Shown: positions 51,342 to 60,313 of the stretch, in pieces
Position numbering within the stretch: position 1 is the stretch's first letter
Layout: the number at the start of each line of letters is the position of its first letter
Source: JAXMEQ01 sp046348225
GTDB taxonomy: Bacteria; Pseudomonadota; Gammaproteobacteria; Burkholderiales; Burkholderiaceae_C
Direction: 5' to 3'
Assembly (NCBI GenBank): GCA_046348225.1
Contig: JAXMEQ010000003.1
Coordinates: 186,001 to 250,000, forward strand
Length of the DNA: 64,000 nucleotides
Notes under the pieces: model-generated
Seen by the model: the letters and a program-made list of their open reading frames with translations, nothing else
Database searches by the model: none
What the model was told of the DNA's origin: nothing
Made by a program: the position numbers and the translations under genes

Positions 51342-52379
51342 TTACTGGAATTGGCTCAGAAAGCGGATATCGCCGTCAAAGAACAGGCGCAGATCGTTCA
51401 CGCCGTAGCGCAGCATCGTCAGCCGGTCCGGCCCCATGCCAAAGGCAAAGCCGATGAAGCGCTCCGGGTCCAGGCCCATGTTGCGCACCACGTTCGGATG
51501 CACCTGGCCGGAGCCAGCCACCTCGAGCCAGCGGCCGGCCAGCGGCCCGCTCTGGAACTGGATGTCAATTTCGGCACTCGGCTCGGTGAAAGGGAAGAAG
51601 CTGGGCCGGAACCGCAGCACCAGGTCATCGCTCTCGAAAAACGTACGGCAGAAATCGGTGAACACGACCTTGAGGTCCTTGAAGCTCACGTTCTCGCCGA
51701 TCCACAGGCCTTCGCACTGGTGGAACATCGGCGAATGGGTGGCGTCACTGTCCACCCGGTAGGTGCGTCCCGGGGCGATCACACGGATCTCGGGCATGCC
51801 CTGGCCGGCGTCGAGACGGGCCTTGTACTGCTTGACGTGCTGCACCGCATGCCGGATCTGCATCGGGCTGGTGTGGGTGCGCAGCAGGTAGCCGCCTTCC
51901 ACGTAGAAGGTGTCGTGCATCGACCGTGCCGGATGATCTTCCGGCGTGTTCAGCGCGGTGAAGTTGAACCAGTCAGTTTCGATCTCGGGGCCCTGGGCCA
52001 CCTCGAAACCCATGGAGCCAAAGATCGCCTCGATGCGCTCCAGCGTCAGCGACACCGGATGCAGGCCCCCGTTGCCCCGCTGACGGCCCGGCAGGGAGAC
52101 GTCCAGCGCCTCGGCCTGCAGCTGCGCCTCCAGTTCGGCGTCAGCCAGCGCCTGGCGGCGTGCATTCAGCGCCGCTTCGATCGCCTGCTTGGCCGCGTTG
52201 ATGGCGGCGCCACGGGTTTTCTTCTCCTCAACACTGAGCGCTGCCATGCCCTTCATGAGCTCGGTGATGCGGCCAGCCTTGCCCAGGAACTGCGCCTTGG
52301 CGTTCTCCAGCTCGGCAGGTGTCGCAGCTTGCTCAAAGCCCTTGCGCGCGTTCTCGACAATGGCGTCCAGCTCGTTCAT
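51342..52379 (-). CDS. pheS: phenylalanyl-tRNA synthetase alpha subunit
   Basis: 345 residues. N-terminal coiled coil binds tRNA; class II motifs follow: FNFTALNTPEDHPARSMHDT, motif 2 VIAPGRTYRVDSDATHSPMF, FRPSFFPFTEPSAEID and motif 3 GFAFGMGPDRLTMLRYG. It carries the catalytic site of the synthetase. Separated from rplT by a 100-bp gap with two hairpins. Confidence 0.97.
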   Translation of the reverse strand: MNELDAIVENARKGFEQAATPAELENAKAQFLGKAGRITELMKGMAALSVEEKKTRGAAINAAKQAIEAALNARRQALADAELEAQLQAEALDVSLPGRQRGNGGLHPVSLTLERIEAIFGSMGFEVAQGPEIETDWFNFTALNTPEDHPARSMHDTFYVEGGYLLRTHTSPMQIRHAVQHVKQYKARLDAGQGMPEIRVIAPGRTYRVDSDATHSPMFHQCEGLWIGENVSFKDLKVVFTDFCRTFFESDDLVLRFRPSFFPFTEPSAEIDIQFQSGPLAGRWLEVAGSGQVHPNVVRNMGLDPERFIGFAFGMGPDRLTMLRYGVNDLRLFFDGDIRFLSQFQ

Positions 52380-52397
52380 GTCTTCTCTTCCAAATGC

Positions 52398-52469
52398 ACA
52401 AGGGCTAGCGCCTTTTCAAGCTCTAGCCCTTGTATCTATTGCGCAAGGCGCTATCAAAATGATAGCGCC
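52398..52469. promoter_or_regulatory. Two hairpins in the rplT-pheS leader
   Basis: Hairpin 1 has ACAAGGGCTAG and CTAGCCCTTGT arms (52398-52433). Hairpin 2 has GGCGCTATC and GATAGCGCC arms (52447-52469), the GCTAT/ATAGC palindrome of the dispersed repeat. Neither is followed by a clear T-run on the minus strand. They may set an RNA processing or attenuation point before pheS. Confidence 0.45.
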
Positions 52470-52479
52470 CCGGTGAACA

Positions 52480-52839
52480 TCAAGCAGCCAGCTTCGCCTT
52501 GACCTGCTCCACGATGCCGGCAAAAGCGGCCTTGTCGTGCACGGCGATATCGGCCAGGACCTTGCGGTCGATCTCGATGCCGGCCTTGCGGATGCCGTTG
52601 GCAAACTGGCTGTAGGTCAGGCCCAGTTCACGCGCAGCGGCGTTGATACGGGCGATCCACAGCTGACGGAAGACGCGCTTTTTGGCACGGCGGTCACGGT
52701 AGGCATACTGCCCGGCCTTCATCACCGCTTCTTTGGCGATGCGGAAAACATTGCCGCGGCGGCCGCGGAAACCCTTGGCGAGGGCGAGAACTTTCTTGTG
52801 GCGGGCGCGAGCCGTTACACCACGTTTGACGCGAGGCAT
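52480..52839 (-). CDS. rplT: 50S ribosomal protein L20
   Basis: 119 residues: MPRVKRGVTARARHKKVLAL, then GFRGRRGNVFRIAKEAVMKA, YRDRRAKKRVFRQLWIARIN and LTYSQFANGIRKAGIE. Basic N-terminal extension binds 23S rRNA early in 50S assembly; L20 also represses its own operon in E. coli. Follows rpmI by 27 bp. Confidence 0.97.
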   Translation of the reverse strand: MPRVKRGVTARARHKKVLALAKGFRGRRGNVFRIAKEAVMKAGQYAYRDRRAKKRVFRQLWIARINAAARELGLTYSQFANGIRKAGIEIDRKVLADIAVHDKAAFAGIVEQVKAKLAA

Positions 52840-52866
52840 GTGTGTACTCCTTGTTCGTCAGGTTGA

Positions 52867-53070
52867 TCAGATGCCCATGCCGGGCAGCATGGCGGCCATG
52901 GAAACCATGTTGGTTTCATGAACCGTCACCGCACCGCGCAGGTGGCGCTTGTTCTTGGTGGTCTTCTTGGTCAGGATGTGACGCTTGAAGGCCTGGCCCC
53001 GCTTGACGGTGCCGCCTGGACGAACACGGAAGCGCTTCTTGGCGCTGCTCTTGGTCTTCATTTTGGGCAT
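52867..53070 (-). CDS. rpmI: 50S ribosomal protein L35
   Basis: 67 residues: MPKMKTKSSAKKRFRVRPGG, QAFKRHILTKKTTKNKRHLR. Standard length and highly basic. Lies between infC and rplT in the conserved order. A 110-bp leader with hairpins precedes it. Confidence 0.97.
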   Translation of the reverse strand: MPKMKTKSSAKKRFRVRPGGTVKRGQAFKRHILTKKTTKNKRHLRGAVTVHETNMVSMAAMLPGMGI

Positions 53071-53104
53071 GTGAATGCTCCTTCTTGGTTGTGCTCGTGA
53101 GGCG

Positions 53105-53170
53105 CTGCAAACTCCTTGCAGGCTTGATGGCCCCGAGCCACTTGTTCTTCACCGGCGACCAACCGGTGAA
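53105..53170 (-). promoter_or_regulatory. Structured infC-rpmI leader
   Basis: The 110-bp gap has two hairpins: TTCACCGG/CCGGTGAA (53148-53170) and CTGCAA/TTGCAG (53105-53121). In E. coli L20 binds a structure in the corresponding region to repress rpmI-rplT. The function here is by analogy only. Confidence 0.4.
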
Positions 53171-53180
53171 TCACTGGTTC

Positions 53181-53780
53181 TTACGCAGCAGCAGCCGGAG
53201 CGGCTTCCGCGGCGGGTTTGGCTGCGCCACCCGACTTCTTCTTGCCCGGCGCGATCATCATGATCATCTGCCGGCCTTCCAGCTTGGGAAACTGCTCCAC
53301 CACAATCAGGTCCGCGAGTTCGTCGCGGATGCGGTTGAGCAGCGCCATGCCAATTTCCTGGTGCGTGATCTCGCGGCCCCGGAAGCGCAGCGTGATCTTG
53401 CATTTGTCGCCATCGGCCAGGAAGCGCCGGATGTTGCGCATCTTGATGTTGTAGTCACCATCGTCGGTGCCCGGCCGGAACTTCACTTCCTTGATTTCGA
53501 TGACCGTCTGCTTGGCCTTCGCTTCCGCCGCCTTCTTCTGCTCCTGGTACTTGAACTTGCCGTAATCCATCAGACGACAGACCGGCGGATTCGCCGTGGC
53601 AGCAATTTCAACCAGGTCCACGTCGAGTTCACCTGCCATTCGCAGCGCCTCGGCCAGACTGACGATGCCCAGCGGCTCGTTTTCGGGCCCCGAGAGGCGA
53701 ACTTCCGGGGCCATGATTTCCCGGTTCAGGCGGTGTTTGCGTTCCTCGCGTTGGCGGCGGTCGCGAAATTCAGTAGCGAT
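53181..53780 (-). CDS. infC: translation initiation factor IF-3 with non-AUG (ATC) start
   Basis: 199 residues counting from an ATC at 53780: ATEFRDRRQREERKHRLNRE, then IMAPEVRLSGPENEPLGIVS. The first in-frame ATG is 22 codons later, inside the conserved RLNREI segment, so it would remove part of the N-domain. AAGGAT lies 7 bases before the ATC. Known IF-3 genes use rare AUU or AUC starts, which IF-3 itself discriminates against, giving autoregulation. C-domain: KEVKFRPGTDDGDYNIKMRN. Lies 85 bp after thrS. Confidence 0.95.
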   Translation of the reverse strand: MATEFRDRRQREERKHRLNREIMAPEVRLSGPENEPLGIVSLAEALRMAGELDVDLVEIAATANPPVCRLMDYGKFKYQEQKKAAEAKAKQTVIEIKEVKFRPGTDDGDYNIKMRNIRRFLADGDKCKITLRFRGREITHQEIGMALLNRIRDELADLIVVEQFPKLEGRQMIMMIAPGKKKSGGAAKPAAEAAPAAAA

Positions 53781-53865
53781 GGCGTAAATCCTTCAAATCA
53801 TTTGCCACAACAACGTGGCGAACACCGCTCAATGCACGCGGGCAAGCTGCTTTCAATCCTGAAAA

Positions 53866-55773
53866 TCAGAGCTTGTTGGCAATGTCTCCGGAGATCTTTT
53901 GCAAGAACGCTTCAAGAGGCATTGCGCCGAGGTCCTGGTTGCCCCGGGCGCGCACTGCGACGGCACCTGCTGCCTTCTCCTTGTCACCCAGGACCAGGAT
54001 GTAAGGCAGCTTTTGCATCGAATGCTCCCGTATTTTATACGTAATTTTCTCGTTGCGCAGGTCCAGATCGACCCTAAGCCCTTGATTTTGCAGCGTTTTG
54101 ACCACTTCCCGGGCGTAATCAGCCTGGGAATCGGTGATATTGAGTACCGCCACCTGCACCGGCGCCAGCCAGACCGGCAAGGCGCCGGCATGCTGTTCGA
54201 TCAGGATCCCGATGAATCGCTCGAGGCTGCCCACGATGGCACGGTGCAGCATGATGGGGCGGTGGCGGGCACCGTCTTCCCCGACGAACTCGGCGTCCAG
54301 GCGCTCGGGCATGTTCGGGTCCACCTGCATGGTTCCGCATTGCCACTGGCGGCCCAGTGCATCCTTGAGCGTGTACTCGATCTTCGGGCCATAGAAGGCC
54401 CCCTCGCCCGGCGAGATTTCAAAATCGCAGCCCGAGGCTTTCAGGCCCGCCGCCAGGGCCTGCTCGGCCTTGTCCCAGCTCTCCTCGGTGCCAATGCGCT
54501 TTTCCGGGCGGGTGGCCAGCTTGTAGATGATTTCCGTGAAGCCGAAGTCCCGGTACACCTTCTGCAGCAAGGTGGTGAAGGCGACGCATTCAGCCTGGAT
54601 CTGGTCTTCGGTGCAGAAAATGTGACCGTCATCCTGGGTAAAGGCCCGCACCCGCATGATGCCGTGCAACCCACCCGTCGGCTCGTTGCGGTGGCAGTTG
54701 CCGAACTCGCCAAAACGCAGCGGCAGGTCGCGGTAGCTTTTGATGCCCTGCTTGTAGATCAGGATGTGGCCCGGACAGTTCATCGGCTTGAGCGCATAGT
54801 CGCGCTTCTCCGACTCGGTGGTGAACATGTTTTCGCGGTACTTGTCCCAATGTCCGGTCTTTTCCCAGAGCGACGCGTCCAGGATCTGCGGTCCCTTGAC
54901 CTCCTGGTAGCCGTTGTCCCGGTACACGCGCCGCATGTACTGCTCCACTTCCTGCCAGACCGTCCAGCCCTTGGGGTGCCAGAACACGGTGCCGGGCGAA
55001 TGGTCGTCGATATGAAACAGGTCCAGTTCGCGTCCCAGCTTGCGGTGGTCGCGCTTTTCAGCCTCTTCCAGCATCGTCAGGTACTGCTGCAACTCATCCT
55101 TGGTCGCCCAGGCCGTACCGTAGATGCGCTGCAGCATCTCGTTGCGATGGTCGCCCCGCCAGTACGCGCCGGCCACCTTCATGAGCTTGAAGAACTTCAG
55201 CTTGCCCGTGCTGGGCACGTGCGGGCCGCGGCACAGGTCCTCGAATGCACCTTCGCGGTACAGGGAAACGTCCTCATTGGCCGGGATGCTGGCAATGATC
55301 TCGGCCTTGTAGTGCTCGCCAATGCTCTTGAAATAGGCCACAGCCTCGTCACGTGGCAGCACGCGGCGCGTGACCGGTTCGTCCTTGCTGGCCAGTTCGG
55401 CCATGCGTTTCTCGATGGCGACCAGGTCTTCCGGCGTGAATGGCCGCTTGTAGGAGAAGTCGTAATAAAACCCGTTTTCAATGACCGGCCCGATCGTGAC
55501 CTGCGCGTCCGGGAACAACTCCTTGACGGCATACGCCAGCAGGTGGGCCGTCGAGTGGCGGATCACTTCCAGGCCATCTGCATCCTTGGCTGTGACAATG
55601 GACAGGGGGCTGTCCGCCTGGATGGTGTAGCTCGTGTCCACCACCTTGCCATCCACCTTGCCTGCCAGGGCGGCCTTGGCCAGGCCGGAACCGATGGATG
55701 CAGCCACCTCGGCCACGGTGACAGGGCCGGGATATTCGCGTTGCGAGCCGTCGGGGAGCGTGATCTTGATCAT
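53866..55773 (-). CDS. thrS: threonyl-tRNA synthetase
   Basis: 635 residues. Domains: TGS (MIKITLPDGSQREYPGP), editing N2 (HSTAHLLAYAVKELFPDAQV), class II core with motif 2 FGNCHRNEPTGGLHGIMRVR, zinc ligands around MNCPGH, and the anticodon-binding C-domain (VAVLNITDSQADYAREVVKT). Charges tRNA-Thr and deacylates Ser-tRNA-Thr. The ATG at 55773 has no obvious Shine-Dalgarno and lies 15 bases after a terminator hairpin with a Thr-rich leader peptide upstream, so expression is probably attenuated. Confidence 0.97.
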   Translation of the reverse strand: MIKITLPDGSQREYPGPVTVAEVAASIGSGLAKAALAGKVDGKVVDTSYTIQADSPLSIVTAKDADGLEVIRHSTAHLLAYAVKELFPDAQVTIGPVIENGFYYDFSYKRPFTPEDLVAIEKRMAELASKDEPVTRRVLPRDEAVAYFKSIGEHYKAEIIASIPANEDVSLYREGAFEDLCRGPHVPSTGKLKFFKLMKVAGAYWRGDHRNEMLQRIYGTAWATKDELQQYLTMLEEAEKRDHRKLGRELDLFHIDDHSPGTVFWHPKGWTVWQEVEQYMRRVYRDNGYQEVKGPQILDASLWEKTGHWDKYRENMFTTESEKRDYALKPMNCPGHILIYKQGIKSYRDLPLRFGEFGNCHRNEPTGGLHGIMRVRAFTQDDGHIFCTEDQIQAECVAFTTLLQKVYRDFGFTEIIYKLATRPEKRIGTEESWDKAEQALAAGLKASGCDFEISPGEGAFYGPKIEYTLKDALGRQWQCGTMQVDPNMPERLDAEFVGEDGARHRPIMLHRAIVGSLERFIGILIEQHAGALPVWLAPVQVAVLNITDSQADYAREVVKTLQNQGLRVDLDLRNEKITYKIREHSMQKLPYILVLGDKEKAAGAVAVRARGNQDLGAMPLEAFLQKISGDIANKL

Positions 55774-55787
55774 GTGAAGAAGGGTTC

Positions 55788-55821
55788 AGAAAAAAACAAA
55801 GCGCGGTCGAAAGCCGCGCTT
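55788..55821 (-). terminator. Attenuator terminator upstream of thrS
   Basis: On the minus strand AAGCGCGG, loop CTTTCGA, CCGCGCTT, then TTTGTTTTTTT with no gene between it and thrS 15 bases on. A strong intrinsic terminator inside a leader is the core of an attenuator. The upstream word GGTCGCGAAGTCGCG (55850-55864) can pair with CGCGGCTTTCGACC of this hairpin as an antiterminator. Confidence 0.85.
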
Positions 55822-55864
55822 GATCTGGGAACCGGGGGAGTTCAGTGCACGCGACTTCGCGACC

Positions 55865-55906
55865 TCAGGGGGTCGTCCAACCTTTCGGCGTAGTTCGCGG
55901 TGTCAT
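55865..55906 (-). CDS. thrS leader peptide (13 residues, five threonines)
   Basis: Reads MTPRTTPKGWTTP then TGA, using all four Thr codons (ACA, ACT, ACG twice, ACC). The last two Thr codons hold the word CGACC, which can pair with GGTCG just after the stop, giving a 1:2 hairpin. Ribosome stalling at threonine codons would free the second arm to form the antiterminator. GAAAGG lies upstream as a possible ribosome site. Sequence logic is complete; expression untested. Confidence 0.75.
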   Translation of the reverse strand: MTPRTTPKGWTTP

Positions 55907-55963
55907 AACCAGGTTGCCTTTCTCGCTCTTGCAAGCCCGCCAGATGCGGGCTGTGCAAGGATT

Positions 55964-56158
55964 TTAACCTGCCTGAACAAAGCCTGTGCCATCGCAGCGC
56001 GGGCAGCCGGTGATGACCGTCTGCTTCTCGACTTCGAAGTTCTCGTTGATGTTCTCGCTGTCAATGCGAAGCTCGCCCGTGCCATTGCAGTCGGGACACC
56101 GCTGCTGGTTCAGCTTGCCGGCGTCAAAGACGCCGGTTTTTTCGCTTGATGCACCCAT
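55964..56158 (-). CDS. small DnaJ-type zinc-finger protein
   Basis: 64 residues with two CxxCxGxG knuckles: CPDCNGTGEL and CPRCDGTGFV, the DnaJ cysteine-rich half. No J domain. Short versions like this are known as uncharacterised zinc-finger proteins. A perfect plus-strand terminator-like hairpin (56118-56136, then six T) lies within the gene. Stops 57 bp before the thrS leader. Confidence 0.75.
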   Translation of the reverse strand: MGASSEKTGVFDAGKLNQQRCPDCNGTGELRIDSENINENFEVEKQTVITGCPRCDGTGFVQAG

Positions 56159-56221
56159 GTCGGCCTCGCTTCTGTGGTGTGTACGTCCTGCAGCACTCTA
56201 GCGCTGAACGCCGGAAACAAC

Positions 56222-56253
56222 AAACCCCGTCTTCCCTAAGGTGGACGGGGTTT
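56222..56253 (-). terminator. Intrinsic terminator after aceA
   Basis: Arms AAACCCCGTC and GACGGGGTTT with a 12-base loop, followed on the minus strand by GTTGTTT. Confidence 0.75.
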
Positions 56254-56296
56254 CGGGGTCCGGACCACAAGGCCCGGAAGCCGGTGCGAAGGCGGG

Positions 56297-57622
<1,326 letters not shown>

Positions 57623-57658
57623 GGTTCTCTCCAAGGTTGATAAACGGGTCAGCAATCC

Positions 57659-57859
57659 AGCCCTGCAAGGCGGGCGCCGATGGAGATAACTTTAAGTCTT
57701 CTACAAGACCTTGTGAAGCTCTTATGTCTTATAGAAGATATATTTTTTAACTCAATGAAATCAATGAGTTACTGATTGAATTTCTCAATGCGGTAAAATG
57801 TTTCTTGTATTGAGAACAAATTTTGCGTTGCAGCAATCGCATATTCCACATTACGAAAA
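57659..57859 (-). promoter_or_regulatory. aceA upstream region with repeated palindromes
   Basis: A 200-bp AT-rich region without an ORF. GTCTTCTACAAGAC (57696-57709) and GTCTTATAGAAGAT (57726-57739) share the form GTCTT-N4-AAGAY and lie about 30 bp apart centre to centre, i.e. near three helical turns. CTCAATGAAATCAATGAG (57751-57768) is a further imperfect inverted repeat. Likely operators and promoter for aceA; the regulator is unknown. Confidence 0.6.
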
Positions 57860-58279
57860 CTATTTTTCATCAAGTGGCATGAAGCGATCCCGTACCCAGT
57901 CGCCACTGGCGATCAACGGCTTGCCCTGCACCACAGACGGATTGATTTCATAGACGATGCACCGGAGCTGCCGCCCGGCGACGTCCACCGCGATCTCGCG
58001 CTTGAAATACTCATTGGTCTGCTGCGGGTAGAGCTCCTCGATCTCGTCCAGCACCCGCTCCAGTTCAGCCGAGATGGCGTACACCTCGCCTGCGACGTCG
58101 TGGGGCCCGCCCAGCAGCACGCCGGGGTAGCGGCCCAGGTGATACATGCGCCCCTTGATGCGGGCTTCGCCCACAAACACCGGGGCGGGCCGCAGACGGT
58201 TGATGTCGTTGTCATCACCGCGGCGCAGGGTACCGTAAACAAAGGCATGGCGCGTCGCGGACGCAGGGGCTTGGGGCAT
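57860..58279 (-). CDS. gamma-glutamylcyclotransferase-family protein
   Basis: 139 residues: HAFVYGTLRRGDDNDINRLR (YGTL phosphate-loop-like motif), MYHLGRYPGVLLGG, VLDEIEELYPQQTNEY (catalytic-type glutamate) and C-terminal CIVYEINPS. Family members cyclise gamma-glutamyl amines or glutathione fragments; specificity unknown. Start overlaps or abuts the divergent exporter gene, so promoters are short or shared. Confidence 0.83.
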   Translation of the reverse strand: MPQAPASATRHAFVYGTLRRGDDNDINRLRPAPVFVGEARIKGRMYHLGRYPGVLLGGPHDVAGEVYAISAELERVLDEIEELYPQQTNEYFKREIAVDVAGRQLRCIVYEINPSVVQGKPLIASGDWVRDRFMPLDEK

Positions 58280-58316
58280 GATCGGCAGCTTTTGGAATGT
58301 CCAGGAAGCAAGTCTA

Positions 58317-59258
58317 GTGAGTCCCACCCCGCCCGGCCGCCTGCTGTCGTACGCCTGCCTTGCCCTCAGCATGTCGCTGGTGGGCAGTTACGTCGCCCTG
58401 TCCAAGCCGCTCGCGGCCGCCATACCCGTATTCCTGCTGGCCTGGCTGCGGTTTGGCATTGGCGGCCTGGCCATGCTGCACTGGCTGCGCAAGCCGGCCG
58501 ACGAGCCGCCCATGACGGCACAGACCCGCAAGCTGGTGTTCCTGGAGTCCTTCCTCGGCAACTTCCTGTTCTCCATATGCATGCTCTACGGCGTGAGCCT
58601 CACCAGTGCCGTCTCGGCGGGGGTGATCATGGCTTCGATCCCGGCGGTCGTGGCATTGCTGAGCTGGATCTTTCTGCGCGAACGCATCGCCCCGCGCATC
58701 TGGGCGGCCGTGGCCTGCGCCGCGGCGGGCATCGGCCTGCTGGGCCTGGCCCAACCTGCATCGGTGCACCAGGGTGGCGCGGGCAAGCCCGGTGGCATGG
58801 CCTGGCTTGGAAACCTGCTGGTGTTCGGGGCCGTGATCTGCGAGGCGGCCTACGCGGTGATCGGCAAGAAGCTCACCGGCGCGCTCGGTCCCAAGCGCAT
58901 CACGGCGCTCATCAACCTCTGGGGCTTCGCGCTGGTGACACCGTTTGGCGCCTACCTGGCCTTGCAGTTTGACTTTGCCTCGGTCGCGGCCGGCACCTGG
59001 CTGTTGCTGGTGTTCTATTCACTGGCCGCCAGTGTCTGGACCGTATGGCTCTGGATGACGGGGCTGAAAAGGGTTCCGGCCGCCGAAGGCGGGGTGTTCA
59101 CGGTCATGCTGCCAGTCTCGGCCGCGCTGGTGGGCGTGCTGGTCCTTGGCGAGTCACTCACCGGCCTGCAGCTGGCCGCTTTCGCCGTCGCACTGGTGGG
59201 CGTGCTGCTGGCCACCCTGCCCGGCCGCTCGCCGGTCAATCAAGCTTCACCGCACTGA
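58317..59258 (+). CDS. EamA-type (DMT) membrane exporter
   Basis: About 313 residues, ten hydrophobic spans in two EamA halves. First half: LLSYACLALSMSLVGSYVAL and SAVSAGVIMASIPAVVALLS; second half: LVFGAVICEAAYAVIGKKL and EGGVFTVMLPVSAALVGVLV. GTG 58317 with AGGAAGC upstream is the preferred start; ATG 58278 adds 13 residues and would overlap the neighbour. Substrate unknown. Its end overlaps the convergent rraA gene by 23 bp. Confidence 0.85.
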   Translation: MSPTPPGRLLSYACLALSMSLVGSYVALSKPLAAAIPVFLLAWLRFGIGGLAMLHWLRKPADEPPMTAQTRKLVFLESFLGNFLFSICMLYGVSLTSAVSAGVIMASIPAVVALLSWIFLRERIAPRIWAAVACAAAGIGLLGLAQPASVHQGGAGKPGGMAWLGNLLVFGAVICEAAYAVIGKKLTGALGPKRITALINLWGFALVTPFGAYLALQFDFASVAAGTWLLLVFYSLAASVWTVWLWMTGLKRVPAAEGGVFTVMLPVSAALVGVLVLGESLTGLQLAAFAVALVGVLLATLPGRSPVNQASPH

Positions 59259-59733
59259 CCACCATGCCGTCTTCGTCGGCATAGAGCCAATCCCCGGGGC
59301 GAACCCACACGCCCTGGATCTGCACCGCAAGATCCTGCTGGCCCTGGTTGCGCTTCTCGGTCGGCAGCGGCATGCTCGCCAGCGCCCGGATGCCGACAGC
59401 CTGCGTGGCCAGCTCCGCCACGTCACGCACACACCCGTCGATCACCACCCCGGCCCAGCCGTTCTTCGCCGCAGCGGCACCCAGGTTGCCGCCCAGCAAT
59501 GCCCGGCGCAGCGAGCCGCCGCCGTCCACCACCAGCACGCGGTCCAAACCAGCGGAGTCGACCATGGCCTTCACCAGCGAGTTGTCTTCGTGGCACTTCA
59601 CGGTCACGACCGCCCCGCTGAACCGGCGTACCGCGCCAAAGTCACGGAACACGGGTGGCAGCACGCGGAAACTGCCTGAGCTGTCATTTTTGTGGGCGTC
59701 GCACAGGTCGCAGGTGGCGGGGTGGTTACTCAT
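59236..59733 (-). CDS. rraA: RraA-family protein (RNase regulator / HMG aldolase-like)
   Basis: 165 residues: CHEDNSLVKAMVDSAG, VLVVDGGGSLRRALLGGNLG, GWAGVVIDGCVRDVAELATQ (D-G-x-x-RD motif) and PGDWLYADEDGMVV. E. coli RraA inhibits RNase E; others are class II HMG/CHA aldolases. The conserved G-x-R-D and acidic C-terminal site fit both. Overlaps the Lrp gene by 4 bp. Confidence 0.87.
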   Translation of the reverse strand: MSNHPATCDLCDAHKNDSSGSFRVLPPVFRDFGAVRRFSGAVVTVKCHEDNSLVKAMVDSAGLDRVLVVDGGGSLRRALLGGNLGAAAAKNGWAGVVIDGCVRDVAELATQAVGIRALASMPLPTEKRNQGQQDLAVQIQGVWVRPGDWLYADEDGMVVSAVKLD

Positions 59734-60221
59734 TTTCCAGTGACTTTCTTGATGACCGGCTTGATGTTCTCGCGCCGCGCCGGCAGCACGCTGGCATTCT
59801 CGCGCGGCATGTTGAGCACGATGCAGGTGGAGGTTTCCGTCAGGATACAGAACTTGGTGACCACCGCATCCAGGTGGGGGACGTCGATGACGGCGATTTC
59901 CAGCACCCAGCTGTCGTCACCCGTGACGTTATAGGCGTTGATGACCTCGGGTGTCTGCTCGATGAGCTTCACCACCCGTGCGTACTCCACCCGTCCCACC
60001 CGCACGATGGCGCGGATGGCGTAGCCCAGGCGCTGGTGGTCCACCACGGCCCGGTAGCCCTTGATCACACCGCTCATCTCCAGCTTGCGTACCCGCTCGG
60101 TCACCGCCGGCTGGCTCAGATGAACGCGGCGGCCCAGCTCGGCCATGGTGATGCGGGCATCGCGCTGCAGCTCGCCCAGGATGCGGCTGTCGTAGTGGTC
60201 GAATTCGGAAACTTCGGTCAT
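59730..60221 (-). CDS. Lrp/AsnC-family regulator
   Basis: 163 residues. HTH: ILGELQRDARITMAELGRRV, LSQPAVTERVRKLEMSGVIK. RAM domain: YAIRAIVRVGRVEYARVVKL, AYNVTGDDSWVLEIAV. Coupled to rraA and divergent from a YedA-like exporter, which it may control (amino acid responsive export is a common Lrp target). Confidence 0.9.
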   Translation of the reverse strand: MTEVSEFDHYDSRILGELQRDARITMAELGRRVHLSQPAVTERVRKLEMSGVIKGYRAVVDHQRLGYAIRAIVRVGRVEYARVVKLIEQTPEVINAYNVTGDDSWVLEIAVIDVPHLDAVVTKFCILTETSTCIVLNMPRENASVLPARRENIKPVIKKVTGK

Positions 60222-60313
60222 GAGGCTGATTCTTCTTGATTTTCAAGGTGGAAGTGGGGTCAGTCCTTCAATCATGCATGGAACACCGGCCACTGGCAAC
60301 CTACGATCACTGC

